From Mycobacterium ahvazicum (GTDB lineage Bacteria; Actinomycetota; Actinomycetes; Mycobacteriales; Mycobacteriaceae), in assembly GCF_900176255.2 (NCBI RefSeq), contig NZ_FXEG02000003.1, positions 930,001 through 994,000 of the forward strand: a stretch of DNA of 64,000 bases. Direction: 5' to 3'. A program made the translations under genes and the position numbers. Position 1 is the first letter of the stretch, and each line of letters begins with the position of its first letter. Below, piece after piece: positions 1 to 7,838 of this stretch. The notes beneath the pieces are model-generated. The model searched no databases. It saw only the letters and a program-made list of their open reading frames with translations, and had not been told where the DNA came from.

Positions 1-465
1 GTGCTCGTCGACCGCGGGTACGTGCGTCCCGAGCCAGGCTCGCATGTCCCGCCGATCCCCCGCCCGCCGCCGGACAGGGTGACCATCACGGCGCGGCTGC
101 GCGACTCCGAGCCGGCGGTTACCGACAAAGAGCCGTTCTCCAGAGATGGTGTGCAGCAAGTGTATTCGATCAACACCGACCAGGTATCGGTGCTGACCAA
201 GGTGCCGCTGGCCGGATCGTATCTGCAACTGGTCGAAGGCCAGCCGGGCGGTCTCGGCTTGATCGGCGTACCGCACCTCGACGCCGGACCGTTCCTGTCC
301 TACGGCATCCAGTGGATTTCGTTCGGCATCCTGGCCCCGATCGGGCTGGCCTATTTCGCCTACTCCGAAATCCGGATCCGGCGTCAGGAAAAGCAAGCGA
401 AAGCGCCCGAAACCCCGATGACCGTCGAGGAGAAACTCGCCGACCGCTACGGCCGCCGCCGGTAA
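1..465 (+). CDS. SURF1 family cytochrome c oxidase assembly protein, C-terminal part
   Basis: This is the 3' end of a gene that begins upstream of the window; the frame is open at base 1 and ends at TAA 463-465. The visible 154 residues open with the SURF1 signature LVDRGYVRP and contain a C-terminal membrane segment around SYGIQWISFG, followed by a basic cytoplasmic tail. SURF1 proteins are membrane proteins that assist heme-copper oxidase assembly. The following cobD matches the Rv2235/Rv2236c order of M. tuberculosis (from memory). The GTG at base 1 should not be taken as the real start, because the SURF1 N-terminal membrane segment is missing. Confidence 0.85.
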   Translation: MLVDRGYVRPEPGSHVPPIPRPPPDRVTITARLRDSEPAVTDKEPFSRDGVQQVYSINTDQVSVLTKVPLAGSYLQLVEGQPGGLGLIGVPHLDAGPFLSYGIQWISFGILAPIGLAYFAYSEIRIRRQEKQAKAPETPMTVEEKLADRYGRRR

Positions 466-475
466 CAGCCGTCGA

Positions 476-505
476 GTGTGCGGTGCGGGCGCCCTAGCCG
501 CACAC
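476..505. terminator. Bidirectional terminator-like hairpin between SURF1 and cobD
   Basis: Perfect inverted repeat GTGTGCGG (476-483) and CCGCACAC (498-505) with a 14-nt loop. It lies between two convergent genes and overlaps the last codons of cobD. No T-tract is visible, as is common for mycobacterial hairpin terminators. Confidence 0.5.
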
Positions 506-1453
506 TGGACGCCGCACCCGCGCGCTCGATAGCGCGCCCAGCAACGCCGCGGCACCCAGCTGCACCGCTCGCGACAGTGCGACCGCGCGGCGCAGATCGG
601 CCGCGATCGGCTGACGCCCGTCGCCCAGGGTGGGGCGGATCTGCAACTCGTGGTGATACTGCGTGGGGCCGCCCAGCCGCACACCCAGCGCGCCCGCGAA
701 AGCCGCCTCAACGACACCGGCGTTGGGACTGGGATGACGAACCGCGTCGCGGTGCCAGGCCGCGGCCGCGCCCAGCGGCGACCCGCCGACCAGCGGTGCG
801 CACGCCACCACCAGCACCGCGGTCACCCGGGCCGCGACGTAGTTGGCCGCGTCGTCCAATCGTGCTGCGGCCCAACCGAATCGGATGTAGCGGGGCGAGC
901 GGTGGCCGATCATCGCGTCCAGGGTGTTGATGGCGCGGTACATCAGCACACCGGGCACCCCGGCCGCGCCCGCCCACAGCAGCGGCGCCACCTGCGCATC
1001 GGAGGTGTTCTCGGCGACGGACTCCAGCGCCGCGCGGGTCAGCCCCGAGCCGTCCAGCCGGGACGGGTCGCGCCCACACAACGACGGCAGCAGGCGCCGC
1101 GCGGCCTCGATGTCGTTGCGATCGAGCAGCTGCGCCATGTCCAGCCCGGTGCGCGCCAACGACGTTCCGCCCAGCGCGACCCACGTCGCGGTGGCCGTGG
1201 CGGCGATCGACCACAGCGGGTTGCGGTTTGCGGCGGCCCGCGCCACGGCCGTGCCGATCAGCCCCACCGCGCCGACCGCGAGGCCCACGTGCACTGCACC
1301 GGCGATCTTGGCGTCGCGATAGGTGAACCGCTCCAGCCTGGCGGCCGCGTCGCCGAATGCCGCGACGGGATGGCCCCTTTTCGGATCACTCAGCGCGAGG
1401 TCGGCCAGGTAGCCGACCAGCACGCCGGCGATCCGGGTCCGCATCGCAACCAC
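494..1453 (-). CDS. cobD: CobD/CbiB adenosylcobinamide-phosphate synthase
   Basis: Integral membrane enzyme that attaches the aminopropanol arm to adenosylcobyric acid in cobalamin biosynthesis. The 319-residue protein has the family motifs ENTSDAQVAPLLW, YRAINTLDAMIGHRSPRY and FGWAAARLDDAANYVAAR, and several hydrophobic segments typical of CbiB. The GTG at 1453 gives MVAMRTR; an ATG three codons in (1444) is an equally good start. Length is normal for the family. The gene is convergent with SURF1. No cobalamin riboswitch was seen upstream. Confidence 0.93.
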   Translation of the reverse strand: MVAMRTRIAGVLVGYLADLALSDPKRGHPVAAFGDAAARLERFTYRDAKIAGAVHVGLAVGAVGLIGTAVARAAANRNPLWSIAATATATWVALGGTSLARTGLDMAQLLDRNDIEAARRLLPSLCGRDPSRLDGSGLTRAALESVAENTSDAQVAPLLWAGAAGVPGVLMYRAINTLDAMIGHRSPRYIRFGWAAARLDDAANYVAARVTAVLVVACAPLVGGSPLGAAAAWHRDAVRHPSPNAGVVEAAFAGALGVRLGGPTQYHHELQIRPTLGDGRQPIAADLRRAVALSRAVQLGAAALLGALSSARVRRPVCG

Positions 1454-1490
1454 TTCGGCAGCGTCTCACATGTACCTTGCGGGCGCGCCG

Positions 1491-1580
1491 CTAGGCGATC
1501 GACACGACGATCAGGACTGCGGCCACGACGGCGGTGCCGGCCAGCACCCAGCACAGCAGTGACGACGTATCGAGGTCCAT
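1491..1580 (-). CDS. Putative 29-residue single-span membrane peptide
   Basis: A short frame from ATG 1580 to TAG 1491 encodes 29 residues: a polar start (MDLDTSSLL) followed by a continuous hydrophobic stretch of about 20 residues rich in A, V, L and I. It sits between cobD and the divergent MpaB gene, with a purine-rich stretch about 15 nt upstream but no strong ribosome binding site. The single-span composition argues for a small membrane protein, but a frame this short could arise by chance. Not recognised as a named family. Confidence 0.35.
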   Translation of the reverse strand: MDLDTSSLLCWVLAGTAVVAAVLIVVSIA

Positions 1581-1634
1581 GAGTCCACAGATGCCCACTT
1601 CCGGCCGGAACTAACGTCTGGTCTACTCGGGTGC

Positions 1635-2447
1635 ATGAAGCCCGCGACCCGGGTCGCCGACCTGCTCAACGCGGCAGCGCTGCTGCTGCCCGCCGCGAAC
1701 GTGATCATGCAGTTGTCGTTGCCGGGTGTCGGCTACGGCGTGCTGGAAAGCCCGGTCGACAGCGGCAACGTCTACAAACACCCGTTCAAGCGGGCCCGCA
1801 CCACCGGCACCTATCTGGCGGTGGCGACCATCGGGACCGAGTCCGACCGGGCGCTGATCCGCGACGCCGTCGACGTCGCGCACCGCCAGGTCCGGTCCAC
1901 GGCGGTCAGCCCGGTGTCCTACAACGCGTTCGACCCCAAGCTGCAGTTGTGGGTGGCCGCCTGCCTGTATCGCTACTTCGTCGATCAGCACGAGTTCCTC
2001 CATGGCCCACTGGACGAGGCCAGCGCCGAGGCGGTCTATCAGGACGCCAAGCGGTTGGGCACGACGTTGCAGGTGCCCGAGCGGATGTGGCCGCCGGACC
2101 TCGTCGCGTTCGACGAATACTGGAAGCGTTCGCTCGACGAGCTGCGCATCGACCCGCCGGTGCGCGAGCACCTGCGCGGCGTGGCCGCCATGGCGTTTCT
2201 GCCGTGGCCGTTGCGAATGCTGGCCGGTCCGCTCAATCTGTTCGCGACGACGGGGTTCTTGGCCCCGGAGTTCCGGGCGATGATGCAGCTGGACTGGTCG
2301 CAGCGTCAGCAGCGCCGTTTCGAGTGGCTGTTGTCGGCGCTGCGGCTGGCCGATCTGTTCATCCCGCACCGCGCGTGGCTCTTCGGCTATCAGCTTTACC
2401 TGTGGGACATGCGATTTCGGGCGCGCCACGGCTGGCGAATCGTCTAG
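1635..2447 (+). CDS. Oxygenase MpaB family protein (DUF2236)
   Basis: A 270-residue protein of the MpaB/DUF2236 family, which is very common in mycolic acid actinobacteria; members are suspected heme-linked oxygenases (latex-clearing Lcp is distantly related). Visible family features are RTTGTYLAVATIGTESDRA near residues 55-75, FDPKLQLWVAACLYRYFVDQ near 100-120 and a C-terminal RPW-like basic region. It matches Rv2237 in position after cobD. The specific substrate is unknown. The ATG at 1635 immediately precedes the conserved N-terminal region, so it is preferred. Confidence 0.8.
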   Translation: MKPATRVADLLNAAALLLPAANVIMQLSLPGVGYGVLESPVDSGNVYKHPFKRARTTGTYLAVATIGTESDRALIRDAVDVAHRQVRSTAVSPVSYNAFDPKLQLWVAACLYRYFVDQHEFLHGPLDEASAEAVYQDAKRLGTTLQVPERMWPPDLVAFDEYWKRSLDELRIDPPVREHLRGVAAMAFLPWPLRMLAGPLNLFATTGFLAPEFRAMMQLDWSQRQQRRFEWLLSALRLADLFIPHRAWLFGYQLYLWDMRFRARHGWRIV

Positions 2448-2476
2448 CTGATGCGCTCGGCTCGTACAGTCGAGTC

Positions 2477-2872
2477 ATGACCTTCCCCGCCCTCAACCAC
2501 GTCGCGGTCACGGTGCGTGACATCGGCGTCAGCGGCCCCTGGTATCGCAATCTGCTCGGGACCGATCCCATGCTCGACGAACACACCGACGCCGGATTCC
2601 GCCATCAGGTGTGGCTGCTGCACAACAGCACGGTGTTCGGCATCCATCAACACGACCACGAGGCGCCCGACGAGGAGTTCAGCGAACATCGCGTCGGCCT
2701 GGACCATGTCGGGTTCGGCTGCGCCAACCGCGCCGAACTCGAAGACTGGGTCACCCGGCTCGACGAGCTCGGGATCGCCCACGGCGGCATCGTCGACGCG
2801 CCCTACGGCTCGGGCCTGAGCTTCCGCGACCCCGACGGCATCGCGCTGGAGTTCTTCGCCCTGCCGGGCTGA
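2477..2872 (+). CDS. Glyoxalase/VOC superfamily protein
   Basis: A 131-residue single-module vicinal oxygen chelate protein. It starts with the metal-ligand strand FPALNHVAVTVRDI, has the central HVGFGCANRAELEDWVTRL helix region, and ends with the typical SFRDPDGIALEFFALPG strand whose Glu is the usual metal ligand. VOC proteins include glyoxalase I, ring-cleavage dioxygenases and resistance proteins; nothing here fixes the substrate. It follows the MpaB gene by 29 nt and may be cotranscribed. Its end is convergent with the epoxide hydrolase gene. Confidence 0.8.
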   Translation: MTFPALNHVAVTVRDIGVSGPWYRNLLGTDPMLDEHTDAGFRHQVWLLHNSTVFGIHQHDHEAPDEEFSEHRVGLDHVGFGCANRAELEDWVTRLDELGIAHGGIVDAPYGSGLSFRDPDGIALEFFALPG

Positions 2873-2893
2873 CGCAACGGGCCCCGCACCCGC

Positions 2894-2949
2894 CGAGTGT
2901 GAAGCCCACGACGCGCACCCGGCGTGTTGCGTCGTGAAATGCACACTCG
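2894..2949. terminator. Nested hairpin between convergent VOC and epoxide hydrolase genes
   Basis: Two nested perfect inverted repeats: outer CGAGTGTG (2894-2901) with CACACTCG (2942-2949), inner ACGACGC (2908-2914) with GCGTCGT (2929-2935). The element fills the 99-bp gap between stop codons at 2872 and 2972, so it can terminate both transcripts. Confidence 0.5.
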
Positions 2950-2971
2950 AGCACCGAGGACGGCTGAGCGC

Positions 2972-4084
2972 CTAGCGGACCGTGGCGAAGAACGCGCGCA
3001 CGTCGTCGACGAACAACTCGGGCTGTTCGAACGCGGCGAAGTGACCGCCGCGCGGCATGTCGGTCCAGTGGGTGATGTTGTAATTCGGCTCGCACCAGCT
3101 GCGCTCCATCTTCAGCAATTCACCCGGGAAAGCGGCGACCCCGGTGGGCAACTCGACGCGGCCGCCCGCGCCGAAGTTGCGGAAGCTCTCCCAGTACATC
3201 CGCGCCGACGACGTAGCCGCGTTGTTGACCCAGTAGACCATCACGTTGTCGAGTAACTCGTCTCGGCTGATGACATTCTCTGGATGCCCGTCGCAATCGG
3301 CCCAGGCCCAGAACTTTTCAACGATCCAGGCCAACTGACCGACCGGTGAATCGGCCAGACCGTAGCCCAGCGTCTGCGGCCGGGTGGACTGCTGCTTGGA
3401 ATAGCCGGTGCCCCACTCGCGGTGCTCAGCCATCGCGGCCAGCGCGGCCTTCTCCTGCTCGGTCGGGTTGTCCAGGTTGCCCGGACGGCCGATCGGCATG
3501 TTCAGGTGAATTGCCTTGCAGTGCCCCCGGTTTCGGCCGATCGCGGTGGTGACCGCCGCCCCCCAGTCGCCGCCCTGGGCGCCGTAGTTCTGATATCCCA
3601 GCCGGACCATCAACTGCTCCCATGCCTGGGCGGTCTTCTCCACCCCCCACCCGGTGCGGGTGGGCTTACCGGAAAAGCCGTATCCGGGCAGCGACGGGCA
3701 CACCACGTGGAAAGCATCCTCGGCACGGCCGGATGCCGGATTGGTCAGCGGCTCAATCACCTTGTGGAACTCCACAATTGAGCCCGGCCAACCATGCGTG
3801 ATCACCAGCGGGAAGGCCTCGGAGTGCGGGGATCGCTGGTGAATGAAATGAATGTCCAGCCCGTCGATATCGGTGACGAACTGGTCGAAGCGGTTCAGCG
3901 CGGTCTCGCGCGCACGCCAGTCGTATTCGGTGGCCCAGTAGTCGGCCAGCTCGCGGGTGTAGGCCAGCGGAATGCCCTGACTCCAGTCGTCCACACATTC
4001 GGCTTCCGGCCATCGAGTGCGCGCCAGGCGCGACCGCAGATCATCGAGTACGTCGTCGGGAACGTCGATTCGAAACGGCTTCAC
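2972..4084 (-). CDS. Microsomal-type epoxide hydrolase (EHN plus alpha/beta hydrolase)
   Basis: A 370-residue protein with an N-terminal epoxide hydrolase (EHN) domain (about residues 1-110: FRIDVPDDVLDDLRSRLART, then WATEYDWRARETALNRF) and an alpha/beta-hydrolase core. HGWPGS (97-102) supplies the oxyanion hole, Asp173 in GGDWGAA is the expected nucleophile, and His348 in MPRGGHFAAFEQPELF is the general base. Tyr residues near 295-305 fit the cap. Such enzymes open epoxides by an ester intermediate; mycobacteria carry several. Physiological substrate unknown. The ATG at 4084 gives the family-typical N terminus. Confidence 0.88.
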   Translation of the reverse strand: MKPFRIDVPDDVLDDLRSRLARTRWPEAECVDDWSQGIPLAYTRELADYWATEYDWRARETALNRFDQFVTDIDGLDIHFIHQRSPHSEAFPLVITHGWPGSIVEFHKVIEPLTNPASGRAEDAFHVVCPSLPGYGFSGKPTRTGWGVEKTAQAWEQLMVRLGYQNYGAQGGDWGAAVTTAIGRNRGHCKAIHLNMPIGRPGNLDNPTEQEKAALAAMAEHREWGTGYSKQQSTRPQTLGYGLADSPVGQLAWIVEKFWAWADCDGHPENVISRDELLDNVMVYWVNNAATSSARMYWESFRNFGAGGRVELPTGVAAFPGELLKMERSWCEPNYNITHWTDMPRGGHFAAFEQPELFVDDVRAFFATVR

Positions 4085-4192
4085 GCATTCATAGTGCCGC
4101 CGGCGATGAACCCGGCGACAGCCGCCCCGTGGACCGTCACGTCTCGCGCGAAGCCCTTACCGTTTTCTTAGGATTTGTGTAGCGTGTCCGCC

Positions 4193-4933
4193 ATGAGCGA
4201 CGTGATCGCTACCGGCCCGCGGCGCCACCTGCGCTCCAGCGCCGACGCCGCGGCGGCGTACCGCACGGTGCAGGGCCGCGTCGATGCGTTGCTGCGGGGC
4301 CGCACCGACCTGTGCGAGCGCGTCGTGCCGGCCTGCCCCGGGTGGTCCGTTCGCCAGACGGTGTGCCACCTGGCCGGTACCGCCCAGGACGTGGTCGCCG
4401 CCAACCTCGCCAATGTGGGCACCGACGAATGGACCCGAGCCCAGCTCGACCGGCTGGCCGACCGTCCCCTCGACGAGGTGCTCGACCTGTGGGCGACGGC
4501 CACCGAGACGGTCGTCGAATTCTTGACCGATAGCCCGAAACTCGTTGGTGCCCAAGCAGTTTTCGATGCCCTCACCCATGAACACGACATCCGGGGCGCG
4601 CTCGGCGAACCCGGTTCTCGGACAGCGGATCCGGCGTTCGCCGTGGCCATCGGATTCTTGACAACGATGATCGACCGGACCATCCGGCGCAATGCGTATC
4701 CTTGCCTGCGGTTGACGACCCCGACCACGGGAACCACGCAACTCGGCGACCCCGCCTCGGCGCCCGGCCAAATCGCGGTCGAACTCAGCGATTTCGAGGC
4801 GCTGCGCGTCTTCAGCGGCCGGCGCAGCCGCCGTCAGCTGGCGAATCTGCCCTGGGTTGGCGACCCCGCGGGGCTGCAGCCGATCTTCCACACGGTCGCG
4901 GTGCGGCCGCCCGCCGACGATCTCTGCGAATAG
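4193..4933 (+). CDS. Maleylpyruvate isomerase family (DinB-fold) protein
   Basis: A 246-residue protein with the N-terminal metal-binding helical module seen in mycothiol-dependent maleylpyruvate isomerases: VPACPGWSVRQTVCHLAG contains the conserved Trp and the first His ligand, and LTHEHDIRGALG carries further His/Asp ligands. A C-terminal MDMPI-C-like region follows. These proteins often use mycothiol as cofactor, but the reaction of this one cannot be inferred. ATG 4193 is preferred over an upstream GTG at 4175. It is convergent with the DUF732 gene. Confidence 0.72.
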   Translation: MSDVIATGPRRHLRSSADAAAAYRTVQGRVDALLRGRTDLCERVVPACPGWSVRQTVCHLAGTAQDVVAANLANVGTDEWTRAQLDRLADRPLDEVLDLWATATETVVEFLTDSPKLVGAQAVFDALTHEHDIRGALGEPGSRTADPAFAVAIGFLTTMIDRTIRRNAYPCLRLTTPTTGTTQLGDPASAPGQIAVELSDFEALRVFSGRRSRRQLANLPWVGDPAGLQPIFHTVAVRPPADDLCE

Positions 4934-4969
4934 AGCGGGCTGCCGGTCGGGGGTTGGCACTGCCCGGTC

Positions 4970-5863
4970 TCAGGGTGCGACCCTGATCAACCCCGGCTCC
5001 TTCGGTGGCGAAGTCGGCGGAGGCGGTGGCGCGGGCGGCGAGGGTGGCGGCAACTGTTGCGGAGCAGGAGGCGGCGGTTCCTGTGGCGGAGGCGGCGCCA
5101 CCTGTTGCGGAGGAGGCGGCGGCTCCTGCGGCGTGGGCGGCAACTGCTGCGGAGGCGGTGGCTCCTGTGGCGGAGGCGCAGGCAACTGTTGCGGAGGCGG
5201 CGGCTCCTGTGGCGGAGGCGCAGGCAAACGTTGAGGTAACGGCTGCTGTGGTCGAGGGGGTGCCGCGATCGGCGGCGGTGGTGCCTGGAGGTGCGCCAAA
5301 GGCGGTGGTTCGGGAATCGTCGGCGGGTCTGGATCGGCGATCCCTGCGGGGCGAACAATTCCGATCAGCGAGACGGGCGCGCTGCCATGAACCTGAAAGC
5401 CCGCCGGGCGAATGCCATCGGCGGCCCGCCGGGTCGGTTCATTCCATCCCGCTTTGGGACGGGTGATGAGGACCGCGAGTTTGCTCTTGTCGTATGGGCA
5501 GTAGGCCCCGACTGCTGCAATGACGAAGCGCCCCTCGGTGCGTGTGAGGGGGCCGCGGGCGATCTGGCTCTGGGACGGATCATCGCTTACGGCATTGTCA
5601 ACCAGAGTGTCCACAACGCGGTTCGCCGGCGTGCCGTTATCCAGTGCCTGACAAACCTTGTGAGCCGACTCGACGAGGCTTGGCACGCCCGCCAGGGCGG
5701 GAATGCCTTCATCATCGAGAAGCGCCAGAAATTGGTCGTCGTTTGGGTCAGCCGCTGCTGCACCGCCGCGCACGATTGCAAAGCCGCCGAGCAACGCGAT
5801 GGCGGCAATCGGAATTCCGACATACCTGGTGATGCCAGTGAATCTGGAGGTGCCGGTCAACAT
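4970..5863 (-). CDS. Secreted DUF732 protein with proline-glutamine repeat tail
   Basis: A 297-residue exported protein. Residues 1-40 form a signal peptide (IPIAAIALLGGFAIV, cleavage near AAAADPND). The DUF732 domain follows (about 40-115: QFLALLDDEGIPALAG, then AHKVCQALDNG and AVGAYCPYDKS, with two Cys that may form a disulfide). A third region, roughly the last 110 residues, is a PPPQEPPPPQQ repeat ending at GLIRVAP. DUF732 is almost confined to mycobacteria and its role is unknown. ATG 5863 is chosen because GGAAG lies 7 nt upstream; an in-frame TTG at 5884 has no such site. Confidence 0.78.
   Translation of the reverse strand: MLTGTSRFTGITRYVGIPIAAIALLGGFAIVRGGAAAADPNDDQFLALLDDEGIPALAGVPSLVESAHKVCQALDNGTPANRVVDTLVDNAVSDDPSQSQIARGPLTRTEGRFVIAAVGAYCPYDKSKLAVLITRPKAGWNEPTRRAADGIRPAGFQVHGSAPVSLIGIVRPAGIADPDPPTIPEPPPLAHLQAPPPPIAAPPRPQQPLPQRLPAPPPQEPPPPQQLPAPPPQEPPPPQQLPPTPQEPPPPPQQVAPPPPQEPPPPAPQQLPPPSPPAPPPPPTSPPKEPGLIRVAP
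5040..5235. repeat. In-frame minisatellite encoding the Pro/Gln repeats
   Basis: About four to five imperfect copies of a unit near 42 bp, rich in ggcggaggcg and tgttgcggagg on the + strand. On the coding (minus) strand a unit reads LPAPPPQEPPPPQQ. The two copies nearest the DUF732 domain are almost identical, while the distal ones have drifted and lost residues. Such arrays are prone to length variation between strains. Confidence 0.7.
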
Positions 5864-5884
5864 GAGAGGGCTTCCATTCTGCAA

Positions 5885-6321
5885 GAGCCCGTCCCGACGG
5901 ACTTCGGATAATCACCTAGGCCGCAGGTGTGATTGTCTGCGGGTGTCGTCGTTGACGGGCGCCGGATCCGTCTCTCAGGAGACATCGGCAGTAGGCCTCG
6001 TCCGGCGAAGGCGCCGGTGCTCGGTGCTCTGAGCGATGTGCCGCCGGGCAAACGGAGATGACGGGCGAAGTGAACTTCGTCCATCTCAATGCATCCCAGC
6101 AGCCGCAGGACGATGCGCCTGGCAATCGCACTGCCGCTGGCCAACGACATAGCAAGATCGTACCGCCGGCGCTCGGCGTTGGCTGACTGTGAGTACGAGC
6201 TGCGAATGATGTTTTGCGGATTGTGAAACATCAACTGAACGAGCGTCTTTCGAGCGGCGGTTCGACTGGTTAGAGTGCTATGACACCGGCACTGCGCGAC
6301 GATCCCGCCGACTGAGACCCA
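5885..6321. other. Gene-poor interval with no convincing gene
   Basis: About 435 bp between the DUF732 gene and the small coiled-coil gene. The only long frame is a minus-strand one (6234 to 5857, 125 residues) that would overlap the DUF732 start. It resembles no family known to me, has an Arg/Ser-rich composition typical of noncoding GC-rich DNA, and has no good ribosome binding site. The segment 6190-6260 is noticeably richer in A and T and may hold a promoter. Confidence 0.4.
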
Positions 6322-6585
6322 TCACCACGCGTCGTCGAGACCGTCGCGATCGTCGCCCGTCACGCGCTCGGCGTCAGTCACCTGACGATCCGCTTCCTGA
6401 ATCAGCTTGCGGACCTCGTTCATCAGCTCGCGCATGTCGGCGCGCAAGGCATCGACAGCGGCGTACAGATCGGCCTTGGTAGCCGGTTGATTCGCCGCCG
6501 AAAGCGGCCCGACGCCAGGTGCCGGGTGGGCCGCACTGGCGCTCTGAGAACCGGGTACCTCGCTCACGCTCCCAGACAATGCCAT
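6322..6585 (-). CDS. Small exported-like coiled-coil protein, start uncertain
   Basis: From ATG 6585 the product is 87 residues with a Pro/Ala linker and then an amphipathic heptad region (KADLYAAVDALRADMRELM and onward) ending in an acidic tail. The frame stays open upstream to 6657 and encodes RITRRSVVAACLGMALSG, which looks like the n- and h-regions of a signal peptide, yet it contains no ATG, GTG or TTG. Either an unusual start is used, the true start has been lost, or the similarity is chance. Function unknown. Confidence 0.5.
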   Translation of the reverse strand: MALSGSVSEVPGSQSASAAHPAPGVGPLSAANQPATKADLYAAVDALRADMRELMNEVRKLIQEADRQVTDAERVTGDDRDGLDDAW

Positions 6586-6657
6586 ACCCAGGCAAGCAGC
6601 GACAACGGAACGCCGCGTTATCCGAACGGCTACCGTGCATTCACCCGTCGTCGCGGC

Positions 6658-7788
6658 CTAGCCGCCCCGCCCGGCACCGGCGGCGTCCTCGAGAAGATCG
6701 GCTGCCCTCGCAACGCTTTCGGCGGGGTCGGGCATGGTGGCCGCTAGCTCGCGGGCCCGCGCAACGCAGTCCGGCGCGGGAACAGAGCGCAGCCCCGCGA
6801 CCAGCAAATCCGAGGTGGTGGACCAGAATTCGCGGCCGAAGCCGACGCCCAACCGGGTGACCGCCGCCGCCCACACCGGTTGATCGTCGCTGGCTTGCCA
6901 CAGGATCAATGCCGGAACGCCGGCGCGCATGGCGGTGGCCGTGGTTCCGGCGCCGCCATGGTGGACGACCGCTCGACAGGCCGGGAAAATCGCCGCGTGA
7001 TTCACCGCGTCCGCGAACTTCACATGGCCGGCAGGTGCAATGCCGGGCGGGCCGCCACCGATCAACGCCCGCTCCCCCAACTGCGCGCAGGCGGCGGAGA
7101 TCATTGCGGCCGTCTCGGCGGGATCGGGCAGCGTGATGGCGCCGCCGAAGCCGAAGTAGATCGGCGGTGTTCCCGCGGCGATCCACGACAACACCTCGTC
7201 GTCGGCGCCCGTCGGCAACTCCAGCGTCAGTGCCCCGACGAAGGGCCGCCGCTTACCCCGTTGCGCCCACTCGGCGGACAGCCCGGGAAAGCAGAACTCC
7301 TCGTATGCTTGGATTTCCAAGGGTTCTCGAGCGGGCGCGGCGATATCCGGCAAGCCCAGATCGCGACGCTGAGCGTCGTGCGCCCGCTGCGTCAGCTCTC
7401 CCATCAGCCCGCCAGGGATCGCGGGGTCGCCCGGGAAGAAATGCAATGCCGCATGCGGGATTCCGTAGTACTCCGCGACGTTGGCCGCCACTCGTTGCTC
7501 GCCCTTGCCCGTCACCAGCAGGTCGGCCCCGTTCGCCAGCGCCGTGAAGCCCGTGCTCCAGTCCGCCATGATCTGCGTGACACGCCTTACGACGTCCTCG
7601 ACCCCGCCCAGCGGCGGCGGGGTGGTGCCGAACGTGACCGCGTCGAGCCCCGTCGACTCGATGAAGCCGAGCATCCAGGGCGGCACCGCCAGGCACACCT
7701 CGTGAGCCCGGCTCCGCAGCTCGCGAGCGAGCGCGGCGAACGGCTCGACATCGCCGCGAGTGCCGTAGCCGGCCAGCACGAATTTCAC
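6658..7788 (-). CDS. GT1-family glycosyltransferase (UDP-glycosyltransferase fold)
   Basis: A 376-residue GT-B enzyme. The N terminus MKFVLAGYGTRGDVEPFAAL is the acceptor-domain start of sterol, macrolide and glycopeptide glucosyltransferases. The nucleotide-sugar signature VVHHGGAGTTATAMRAGVP lies at 275-293 and DDQP at 301-304. In mycobacteria related genes (the Rv1524/Rv1526c and Gtf types) decorate lipids such as glycopeptidolipids. No lipid biosynthesis gene adjoins this one, so the acceptor is unknown. Its stop at 6658 leaves a 72-bp gap before the small coiled-coil gene on the same strand. Confidence 0.87.
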   Translation of the reverse strand: MKFVLAGYGTRGDVEPFAALARELRSRAHEVCLAVPPWMLGFIESTGLDAVTFGTTPPPLGGVEDVVRRVTQIMADWSTGFTALANGADLLVTGKGEQRVAANVAEYYGIPHAALHFFPGDPAIPGGLMGELTQRAHDAQRRDLGLPDIAAPAREPLEIQAYEEFCFPGLSAEWAQRGKRRPFVGALTLELPTGADDEVLSWIAAGTPPIYFGFGGAITLPDPAETAAMISAACAQLGERALIGGGPPGIAPAGHVKFADAVNHAAIFPACRAVVHHGGAGTTATAMRAGVPALILWQASDDQPVWAAAVTRLGVGFGREFWSTTSDLLVAGLRSVPAPDCVARARELAATMPDPAESVARAADLLEDAAGAGRGG

Positions 7789-7838
7789 GCACCCTCTCCC
7801 TCCACACCCTGCGAACCCAGTTTTGCAGGGTGCGTCCG

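Noticed and set aside
1454..1634. Cobalamin riboswitch before cobD
   Set aside because: No B12-box sequence or suitable structured leader visible upstream of cobD.
5040..5235. Regular repeats that might look like a CRISPR array
   Set aside because: The repeats are contiguous without unique spacers, in phase with a reading frame, and encode Pro/Gln repeats.
5857..6234. A 125-residue minus-strand frame beside the DUF732 gene
   Set aside because: Overlaps the DUF732 start, has a composition typical of noncoding DNA, no good ribosome binding site and no family motif.
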